In this document: positions 9,661 through 18,100 of the stretch, piece after piece
Layout: every line of letters begins with the position of its first letter
Position numbering within the stretch: the stretch's first letter is position 1
Assembly (NCBI GenBank): GCA_036939355.1
Contig: JALLAP010000019.1
Span: 1 to 26,843, forward strand
DNA from: Thalassiosira profunda
Lineage: Eukaryota; Bacillariophyta; Thalassiosirophyceae; Thalassiosirales; Thalassiosiraceae
Reading direction: 5' to 3'
Length of the DNA: 26,843 nucleotides
Notes under the pieces: generated by a model
What the model was told of the DNA's origin: nothing
The model's database searches: none
What the model saw: only the letters and a program-made list of their open reading frames with translations
Program-made: the position numbers and the translations under genes

Positions 9661-9900
9661 CTGTCGCATGTTACCGCGCACCAGTTTGTGTCGGGCCCCG
9701 CCGGATCGTTCTGGTTGGGACAGTCGAATGATGTTTTGGTGTCTCAGGGCGGTGAGGATGATGGGGCAGTCTATTCGGCACTGTCGCATGTTGCCGCGCA
9801 CCAGTTTGTTTCAGGCCCCGTTGGATCGTTTTGGCTGGGACAGCTCGTGCCCAAGAACATGTCGTCGTATGGGCCAGAGTCGCCTTCTATCCATGAATCG
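9661..9900 (-). repeat. 120-bp offset duplication of the DUF285 3' end
   Basis: On the minus strand the coding tail for CPNQNDP.GP.TNWCA.TC occurs twice, with the cap end at 9661 and again at 9781. Between them (9721-9746) is a diverged copy of the family 3' element (TGAGACACC...ATTCGACTG) that runs straight into the second tail. The outer copy is not attached to a gene body. Confidence 0.65.
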
Positions 9901-11748
9901 GGAACATAACCCACTGACAGTAGCATTGTAACGAACGCCCCAGGCACAGAGGTTTTGGTTGAACGAGCTCGCTCCCCGAAACATCTCCCGCATGGTTGTC
10001 ACAGAGGCAACATCCAAGCTGCTCACGTCTTGATTGAACGAAGCTCCATAGAACATTCCCGCCATTGAAGTGACCTTGGAGGTGTCCCAATCGCTCACGT
10101 CTCCGTTGAATGCAGTGGCTTCCCAGAACATATCCGACATGTCGGTGACGTTAGAGGTGTCCCAATTGCTCACGTCCCCGTTGAATGCCGAGGCTCCGCT
10201 GAACATCCCATCCATATATGTGACTTTGGAGGTTTCCCAATTGCTCACATCGCGGTTGAATGCAGAAGCTCCACTGAACATTTGCCCCATTGTCGTGACT
10301 TTGGAGGTGTCCCAGTTGCTCACGTCCTGATTGAAGTTGTTGGCCATGTAGAACATTGCATACATCGAAGCGACGTTTGAAGTGTCCCAAGTGCTCACGT
10401 CCCCGTTGAACGAAGAGGCTCCCCAGAACATCCAATTCATTGACGTGACTTTGGAGGTGTCGAAGTTACTCAAGTCCTGATTGAAGGAAGAGGCTTTCCA
10501 GAACATTCGCGCCATTGACGTGACTTGGGAGGTATCGAAACTGCTCACATCCCCATTGAATGCAGTGGCTCCATCGAACATGCTCTCCATCGATGTGACT
10601 TGCGAGGTGTCCCACATCGACAGGTCATCGTTGAAGCCAGTTTTGTCACGAAACAAATACGACATGTCGGTGACGTTGGATGTGCACCACGTTCCAATTG
10701 GCCAGCCATACGTTTGGCTGGCCTCGCACTCACTTTCTCCCTTTATGCAGGCGGCCCCTCCAGCAGTGTAGTCGTCCACCGCAGCCTGAAGCTCTTCCTT
10801 ATCCTTGAAGCAAGGGCGCGGATGCATCGACGGTTGGCTCGTTGGGGGAGCACTTTCGCCACTTTCACCACCATCACCGCCCGTGCCAAAGGCCACCCCC
10901 AATGCCACGGCCATAGCAGCAATCACCAGCACGAGCCCCCCGACGATCTTTCGCTGGTGCCGCTTCGCCCAGTGCTCTTCCCCGACGGGCACTGCATCGT
11001 AAATTGGCTGCTCCGGCGGCTCTGGCTCGTCCTCGACGAGAGTGGCGTGCAAGATGGGAACGGAGGGCTCGACAGGATCCGATGCGGACGAGTTGTGAGG
11101 CAGCATCGAGGGCGGAGGCGATCGGACGGTTGGAGTCACCGGCGTGGGTTGCGCATCCTCGCCACCATCTCTAATGCCAGAAGGTCCCATTGCTGCTCGA
11201 GGCTGGGCGGCACTCGACGCGGCGCTTTTGGATTCGATGATGGCCGCCGCCCCGGCCCGGAAGTTGCGCGAGGTAGCAGCGGACGATGCCTCCTTGGCCT
11301 CGAGTTTGGCATTGCTGCCGTCTTCCAAGCTTTGTGCCGGAGGCACGGGCCCCTCATCGTCGCCACCAACCACTTCCACACGTCCCTTCTCCGCCCGATC
11401 ATATGACGTGTCCATCATTTCAACGGGCACGGGGGCGTCCTCTCCCGATGATGGAATTTCTTCCACGCCTTCCTTGTTGCGCAATTCCTCCATTTCGAGG
11501 GTGGCGACGGCTTGGGCGACGGGCACCGGAGCATCGTCGGGCGCGGGGTGGTTCTCGACGCCCGCTGATGTGTCGGGGCTGATGGCGGTGTTCGCACTGG
11601 AATTGCTGGCGGGCGGCGGCGGAGAAATCGCCGCCGATAGCCGCGGCACGTCGCCCGCCTCCTCCGCCTCGGTCTCTGCCTCTGGAGGGCCGCCGCCGGG
11701 GGGCGGAGCCGCGTCGTCGTCGTCGTCGTGGGTGGTTCCTCGGGGCAT
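9811..11748 (-). CDS. DUF285/BspA-like repeat membrane protein 3, C-terminal frameshift
   Basis: Starts MPRGTT at 11748, predicted 645 residues. An acidic and Pro-rich cytosolic N-terminus carries DDAPVPV and EDAPVPV motifs near residues 71 and 104. One transmembrane helix spans about 268-287, after HWAKRHQRK. The Cys cap (CFKDKEEL...WCTSNVTDM) follows, then nine repeats of about 25 residues and CAWGV. After YNATVS the frame shifts: the encoded tail (GLCSRFMD...KRSNGA) is foreign, while the family tail (DMFLGTSC...[11 protein letters not shown]) lies in another frame and then meets TAG where paralogues have CAG. The terminal Cys are therefore lost, so the product may be misfolded or the gene decaying. 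It is divergent from a small secreted gene at 12200, as an inverted copy of the 237-3240 pair. A 155-bp stretch over the transmembrane region is identical to gene 4. Confidence 0.85.
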   Translation of the reverse strand: MPRGTTHDDDDDAAPPPGGGPPEAETEAEEAGDVPRLSAAISPPPPASNSSANTAISPDTSAGVENHPAPDDAPVPVAQAVATLEMEELRNKEGVEEIPSSGEDAPVPVEMMDTSYDRAEKGRVEVVGGDDEGPVPPAQSLEDGSNAKLEAKEASSAATSRNFRAGAAAIIESKSAASSAAQPRAAMGPSGIRDGGEDAQPTPVTPTVRSPPPSMLPHNSSASDPVEPSVPILHATLVEDEPEPPEQPIYDAVPVGEEHWAKRHQRKIVGGLVLVIAAMAVALGVAFGTGGDGGESGESAPPTSQPSMHPRPCFKDKEELQAAVDDYTAGGAACIKGESECEASQTYGWPIGTWCTSNVTDMSYLFRDKTGFNDDLSMWDTSQVTSMESMFDGATAFNGDVSSFDTSQVTSMARMFWKASSFNQDLSNFDTSKVTSMNWMFWGASSFNGDVSTWDTSNVASMYAMFYMANNFNQDVSNWDTSKVTTMGQMFSGASAFNRDVSNWETSKVTYMDGMFSGASAFNGDVSNWDTSNVTDMSDMFWEATAFNGDVSDWDTSKVTSMAGMFYGASFNQDVSSLDVASVTTMREMFRGASSFNQNLCAWGVRYNATVSGLCSRFMDRRRLWPIRRHVLGHELSQPKRSNGA

Positions 11749-12199
11749 GATGTGCGATTTGAGAAGCGGGTGTATGTATCTTTGTGCGCTGCAAATCTTG
11801 ATCTTGCAGGTCGAATTCCTACGTAGAACGGTTCGAATTCCTACGTAGAAAATATCCATCTCCCTGATGTCGATAGCGTGCGCGCGGTGGTTGCCCCGGG
11901 CCCTGTCTGTCGAGGACCACAGCCCGCTGGCGCGTCTCGCGGGAGCTGTCGAGGCGGCCTTTCTGGTTGCGGGGTGCCTCAATTGCGATTGGATGTCCGG
12001 ACTCGCCTCCGCCGCCGGTATGTTGGAGATAAGCAGTCGTTATTTTGTGGATCTTTTCTTGATCGTGGTCGCTCACCCCAAGACCAAGATGACGCTTTCC
12101 TTCCACTCATGTCGGGACAGGGCGTGCTACGTTGCGCTCATTAAAAGACAAACAGTTTTCCTGACCAACATTAATCCTTGACCGCGTCGCCTCTGCGCC
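11749..12199. promoter_or_regulatory. Divergent promoter region of gene 3 and secreted copy B
   Basis: No gene is visible. The interval is homologous, in inverted orientation, to 657-1192; shared blocks include the stretch around 11900-11990 and the stretch just upstream of the secreted gene's start codon. Confidence 0.6.
11793..11850 (-). promoter_or_regulatory. Tandem TTCTACGTAGGAATTCGA boxes upstream of DUF285 gene 3
   Basis: Read on the minus strand, two boxes (11850-11833 and 11828-11811; 22-bp period) are followed by CAAGATCAAGATTT (11806-11793). The array ends 62 bp before the ATG at 11748. Same order, spacing and position as upstream of gene 1. Confidence 0.7.
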
Positions 12200-12546
12200 A
12201 TGAAGCTTCTGCCTATCGCATTTGCCATCCTTCTGTCCTTCAGCTCAAGTCAGGTTCTTGGATCAAGCAACGGAAACTGTAGTTATGATAACGAATCCCT
12301 CGAAGATTCCTACAAGAGATTAAAGAACGAGGGTTGCCGGAACTGCCCCGGGGGCAAAAGGGATCGGAGTTCCGCGGCTACGACCTGTCCGCCGGGAGCC
12401 GGTGCAAATGCAAATACGATAGCCTGGGGAGCCGCCGAGCTGCTATGGCTGATGACGAAAGTTCTTCATCGTCCAGCGATGATTTGAATACGCTACCTAT
12501 GTACTGCGAGGTGTGGCGACGGAAGTACCGGCGCTTCTGCAAATGA
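12200..12546 (+). pseudogene. Small secreted cysteine-rich protein, copy B, frameshifted
   Basis: Paralogue of 237-656: it shares the signal peptide (MKLL..., S.S.VLGSS) and the SYKRxxNxGCRN block. After that the family frame is broken in the run CCCCGGGGG (12346-12354). The reading frame from 12200 continues to 12487 as unrelated sequence. The family continuation (RGQKGSEFRG..., with CKCKY and YCEVWRR) is in the frame one base back, ending with TGA at 12544. One missing G in the homopolymer would explain it, so either a real mutation or a base-calling error. Even with the shift taken into account it is shorter than copy A and lacks part of the central Cys cluster. Confidence 0.65.
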
Positions 12547-13168
12547 AAATAATGTAAGAATAGTGAAATTGTATGATCTTTGGCTGCATCCTAGAAATCG
12601 TATCGTAGCCTTGCAGTTCAATTTGATCAGTCGAAGACCCCCGGCCGCGTGCGTCTCGTTGGCCTTTCCGGGGCGTGCCTCAGTTGAGTGGCGTCATCTC
12701 GTAAAGTAATAACCAGTTGCAACGGTTGCCAGCGTGTAAAAAGAATGTTTCCTTTTGACTTTCTTATCCAATTCCTACTAAAACGGCTAAGGCAACAACA
12801 CAACAACGGGAAGGCCCCTCGCGCTATTCCGCTCCACGACATAGCTGCAAACCCCGCCGCTCGAATGCCGCTTCATTTTGATGCACAGAAGCGACTGACA
12901 ACTCGAACGACGGGAGTCCGACAGCTTGGAGACAGAAAGGACGGGAGGATGGCTCCGTTTTCCAACGACGACGAAGACAGTGCAGGCAGATGGATATGGG
13001 TTCTCTAAGGGTGGAAGGGTCGACGGTTCTCGTGCTCGACAGTACAGTGAAGTACGCACAGAGACGTCAACTCAGGGGGTGATGATGTGATACGAGGCCC
13101 GAAGAAGGCCTCGAGAAGGTGTGCGAAGATGGGGGTGGCTTGATTTCTTGACATTTTGCCGCATCCGT
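12547..13168. other. Intergenic between two convergent 3' ends
   Basis: Lies between the plus-strand secreted copy B and the minus-strand silaffin-like gene. A 106-codon open frame (12688-13008) shows no protein-like features. I see nothing further in it. Confidence 0.45.
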
Positions 13169-14575
13169 TTACTCTGACGGTCTCCCACGCAGTCCGGTTC
13201 TCCCGCTCTTCTCGTATGCCGACGCCTCGCCTTGCTGGAGCTGGCGGTAGGGGCCGTCGTAATCCTGGTAGTTGCCCGAGTGGCCGTACTTCCCGCCCTT
13301 TCCGGACTTGGAGCTCGATCCCTTTCCGGACTTGCCGCTGCCGTATCCGCCTCCGTACCTGGGTGCAATGGCAGAGACGAAATGCGTCAGACGACATTCC
13401 AGCGATGCAAACTCAAGATGATGCACATCACGTGCAACCTCCGGCGGAACTCACCCGTGGCCGTATCCTCCGCCGCCCTTTCCGGACTTGCCGCTCGATC
13501 CCTTCCCGGACTTGCCGCTGCCGTATCCGCCTCCGTATCTACGAGCAGGAAATGAAGCGTCAGACGACATCCATCGAAGCCGGCTCGAGACAGACACATC
13601 ACGTGCACAAAACTCACCCGCCGCCGTACCCTCCTCCGCCGCCCTTTCCGGACTTGGACGAGGAGCTGCCGCTCCCGTACCCTCCGCCGTACCCGTGGCC
13701 GCCCTTTCCACCTTTGCCGCTGCCCTTGGAGCTCTTGGAGGAGTAGCAGTCGACGTATCCGTCGTACCCGTAGAGCTGGCGGTAGCCGTAGGATCCGGAG
13801 CCCTTGGAGCCCTTGCCGGACTTGCCCGGCCGGCAAGGACCGTAGGGCGGGGTGGGGGTGAAGGGGGGACCGATGGGCTGGGGCGGAGGGGTCTGAATGG
13901 ATTCGTTTGGTCGTTGGTGTGTGTGCACGCGACGTGTTGCAAATCGCGATGGATTGGAGGAGTGCCAGAGACGAGAACAGAGAAGCAGAGAGAATTTGTG
14001 AGCGGCGACGAATGGGAGGGCAATCGATGCTGACAGAAGCACACGACGAGGCCTGCAACCAGACTGGACGCATGCCACCTCAGCATCAGTGCACGTGCAC
14101 CTCCCGGAGTGCAAGAAAAAGCCAACGACCAAAAGCGACCGACAATCCGGCCGCATCGACGAGGCGCGGGGGCCATTCGCGCTCCTGGCGACAAACGGCC
14201 GGCTGCTCTGCGCCCACAGCGAGGGCCTCGACGGCGTCGGCGGGTCCAAGGCCGCCAACAAAAAGCCAACGACCAAAACTGGGCGGCACCTCAAACCGAG
14301 CCGGCCATCAGCCGCCGCCCAAGCCACACTCGCACGCGCGCACATCTCGTTTTGACACACACTCAGCCGAGACCCTCTCGACAACACACACCCCACAACA
14401 CAAAGAAACTCACCGGCGTCGGGCCAATCTCGGTCGGGAACGGCGTGATGGGCGCCGGGCTCGTCGGCTCCGGCGGACGCGTCACGGCCGGCGTCGGGGG
14501 GAGCGTCTTGTTCGTCCCGGCCTGGGCCGACGCGGCGGCGAGGGCCAGGGCGAGGAGGGAGAGGGACTTCATCAT
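13169..14575 (-). CDS. Silaffin/cingulin-like secreted Lys-Ser-Gly-Tyr-rich protein
   Basis: Four exons: 14575-14414, 13892-13618, 13538-13455 and 13358-13169. All junctions are GTGAGT...AG with consistent phases; predicted 236 residues. Exon 1 gives a signal peptide (MMKSLSLLALALAAASAQAG) and a Pro/Thr linker. The rest is low-complexity and tyrosine-rich with repeated GYGSGKSGKGSS and SSKSGKGG units. Lysines are often spaced KxxK (for example KSGKGSKG), and RQL occurs twice (GYRQLYGY, PYRQLQQ). Diatom silaffins and cingulins are known for secretion, KxxK clusters, Ser/Tyr/Gly richness and RxL cleavage sites, so a silica-associated cell-wall protein is a reasonable inference. Plant-type Gly-rich wall proteins are the alternative. 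Exons 3 and 4 open with nearly identical sequence. It is divergent from the helicase (573 bp between starts). Confidence 0.75.
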
Positions 14576-15148
14576 CTTGTCGGGTGGTGGGGGTTGGATG
14601 GAGCCGAAGGAGCCGAAGGGGTGTTGGCTGCAGTGCAATGGAAATTATGGTGCTGCACCTTGCTTGCGTGCTTTGCTTTGTGGTGGCACGTGTGCAGGTC
14701 AAAATGTCGTTGGAGGCAACGGCTGTTCGGTTTGAGGTGGTTTGAATTCGAGCCGCACGCCCGTCTCAATGAACGTCCGACCCGAAGAATCAAATTTTGC
14801 GTGGGAATTGGTAAAGGTACCACGGGCTCGGAATGTCGCAGCGTCGGTTTGGCCGGTACGGAAAGGTATCCTTTGGTACCTCAATATTGTAGGAATTCCG
14901 CCGTGATCTGACCTTTCAGTGATGCCAACGGCCGGGGATTTTGAATTTCGGGTGGACCGACGAAAACGAAAGCTCGGAGAGTCGCAGGTTAGGATGTCCC
15001 GATTGAGATACATCCCGATTGTGGCAATGGGTAGGAATGTACTGCGTATTTATCTACGTCAGCCGACCGCCGACCCGCCCCCCGCCCGCCCCGCTGCGCC
15101 CCCCCCGCAACTCCAACCAAGCCCGCGCTCCTCGCCCTCCTTCCGACC
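14576..15148. promoter_or_regulatory. Divergent intergenic region, silaffin-like gene / helicase
   Basis: No gene is visible. TAGGAATTC at 14890 is a partial match to the DUF285 promoter box, but the full box is absent. It presumably holds both promoters. Confidence 0.4.
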
Positions 15149-18100
15149 ATGGGCAAGGCCAAGTCCAAAAAGAAGGGGTCCGAGCCCTCCGCTGCGGCGA
15201 AGAAGTGCGCGTGCGACCATCCCTACCGGTGCCAATGCGGCAATCGCCCCGAGCGGCCGTCCAAGTGAGTCTCGAGATTTGACGCTGGCGTGGCGTGCGT
15301 GATATGTGTGGGCCTGGATGATGAGATGGTTTTTGTGTGGGCGATGATTCGGTGCGTCTTATTGGAATCGACGATGGAGGTGGCGACGCAGCGCTCGGGC
15401 GTTTGTGAGGCCTGGCCGGGCGGCGGTCGAGGCGTCGTTGCGCATTTGATGGGGCGCGTATGATATGTGCACAAGATGTGAGCATATTATTATTGGATCA
15501 TCCTCTAGAACCTCCGCCTGTCGCGACGGCGACCGAGGGACGATGCTTCGACCGCCTCCCATCGCGGACGTATTGCAGAGCCGCTCCGTGGCCCCGTGCG
15601 GCAGTTCGACTCGCACATCTGTGTTGAAGTGTGATGTGTGCACGAGATGTGTCCACTGTTTTGCAACTGCCTCATCTGCACCCCTCCCTCTCTTGCAAAC
15701 GCACCCTCTCACCCACCTCTCACCCGACGATCAGGGGGCACAAGTGGGACCCCGCCACCCAGCAATGGGGCGGAAAAGGCCACAAGCAAAAGGGCGCCAG
15801 CGGGCAGACCGCCACCGTCGCCCAAGCCGATCAGGTCACTTCGGGCGGGGGCGTGGTGCTGAAGCAGTGGCAGAAATTGCCGAGCCGGCTGCTCGCGGAT
15901 TTGGTCAAGAAGAACGGGAAAGGATTGGGGCGGGGGATGCCGATTTATCGACCGGTGGGCAATCGGGGCGGCGGCAGGGGAAATGAGGGTGGCAGAGGTG
16001 GCAGGGGCAACGACAGTGCCGGCCGGGGCAACAGCACCAACAGCTCCGGCCAAAATCGGTACCGGCTCATCATCCCCTCCACCTCCAAGAAGCACGCGTC
16101 CGACCACGACATCGTGCTGGTGCCGTCCTTATCTGTGCCAAACGACGAGCAGGCCAAAGAGGAGGCGGCGCTGCTGGGATTGCTGTACCTGTTCCCAACT
16201 TTGCCCCACGAAAGGACGTTGCCGGAGCCGTATCGGAGCACGTTGTTGGCGGCGCGGAAGAATCGAACCGAGGAGGGCGGTCGTGGTGATGAGAAGAGTG
16301 GCGAAAAGAAGACGATGGGTGGCACCAACGAGACAGAGGGAGCGGCGAAATCATCAGCTTCAAAAGCGGGCGGCGCCGCGGCCAACGTCCAACTGACCGC
16401 GAACCTCCCCTCCTTTTCCAAACGACCCACTAACAACAACCACAACTGCAATGCCAAAGCAGCCCCATCCAACAACAGCGGACCCCTCCTCACCCGCGCC
16501 CAACAAACCGCCGCCCGCGCCGCCCACCGCCGCGAAATCCAGGCCCGCATCCGCAAGCACGAGGCCATTAGGGCGGCGAATAGGCCGATGGAGGTGTTCA
16601 TGAGCGCGCGATTTCGGGGACGGATCGAGCGGTTGCTCGCGGGGGAGGCGGGCGAGGCGTTTGACGACGAGAATGAGGAGATGGACGAGGATAATGATGG
16701 GATGGGGGCAGAGGAGGGAGAGAGTGAAGGGGGTGATGAAGAAGAGGACGTGGTGCGGTCCTACGTTAGGCAGCGGCTGCTCCACGAGGGGTTCGCGGCG
16801 GCGCACGTCTCCAAAGCGTATCGGGAGGTGGCATCGAAATCAAAAGGCAACCTGAAAGCCGAGGGGTCGCCAGACGAGCGGATGGACCGAACGTACGAGG
16901 CGACATTGCAATATTTGTGCATCCACTTGCGGGAGGACCAGCTGCCGATCGGGTTCGATCCGCGGGGCGGGACGCTGGACGTGCTCCGTCCGGCCAAAAA
17001 GGCTGCAGCTGGGGCGGCGATGGGTGCTGTGGGGAAGGCGGGGAAGGCGACCGGTGACAACACCAAAGAGAGCGAAAAGGCAACGGAGCCGTGCGACGCG
17101 GCGGTTCTTCGGTTTGTCGAGTACTTTGGCCTCGCGCCACGGGAGGCGGCGGCCATTGTGTCTTCGGACGAGGCGTCGTTTGCCATGTTGGAGGAGGCGA
17201 CGACGAAGCGGGCGTTCTGGAAGGTCCTCGCCACCGCTGCCGCGCTGCCCGTCGATCGCACTTGTTTTACGGACGATGCAGCAAAAGCAATCGCAGAGGA
17301 GGAACGACAACGGAACGAGGAGGCGGCCAGAAACGAACTGGAGGCGCTGGAGGCCATCTTCGCCGCGGGGGAATGTGCCATCGAGAAGAACGACGACACC
17401 ACGTGCGTGAGCATCGCCCTGCCATTTGGCGAGTCGAAACTGTTGTTGGACGTCCACTATCGAGACGGGATGTACCCCGACCGGCTCCCCATGGCGTTGG
17501 TCACTTCGGGGAGCTGGAACGACGGCGGCAGGGCGAGAACGAAGGGCTATCGGTGCGGCGGCCGGGTCAATTTAAAGCTGGCGCAATGCTTGTCGGAGAT
17601 GCCGCCGGGGCAGGAGGCCGTCTTCGAGCTGTTCGGCCGCGCGCAGATGCTGCTGCAGGACGAGGAGGCAAAATCGTACGCTTCGACGAATGAGGTGTCG
17701 GAGCTGCTGGCGCTCTTGCAGCTGGACGACGGCGACGAGCGCACTGAAACGAAACCAAATCAGCAACCGACAGCGCCAGAGAGCGGTGGCGAAGCAACCG
17801 ACACCGTCAAAGCGCAGCCGGCCGCACAAACATCAAAGAGGCAACCCGCAAAGCCCCTCCGACGACCGCCCGCCCGCGCCTCGTTCTGGAACGCGCCCCC
17901 AAACAAGACGCCCCCGGCCGAACCCTTCCCGAAAGTGTCGTCGGCGTTGGACCGCGCGCGCAAGTCGCTCCCGGCGGCAAACGCGCGGGGGGAGTTTTTG
18001 GCGCTGCTGCAGATGGCCCAAAGGGACGGAAGGGTGGTCCTCGTGACGGGCGAGACTGGTACGTGCATCTTGTGTCACTGTTGCAATTTCTCTTGTATGC

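Noticed and set aside
12688..13008. 106-codon plus-strand frame
   Set aside because: No signal, domain or family similarity; lies in the flank between convergent 3' ends.
13005..14073. Several long frames on both strands in the silaffin-like region
   Set aside because: They are shadows of the repetitive Gly/Lys/Ser exons, or run through introns; only the four-exon model has consistent splice phases.
14116..14278. 19-bp direct repeat AAAAAGCCAACGACCAAAA in intron 1 of the silaffin-like gene (14116 and 14260)
   Set aside because: Real, but short and intronic; I could not link it to any function or missing exon.
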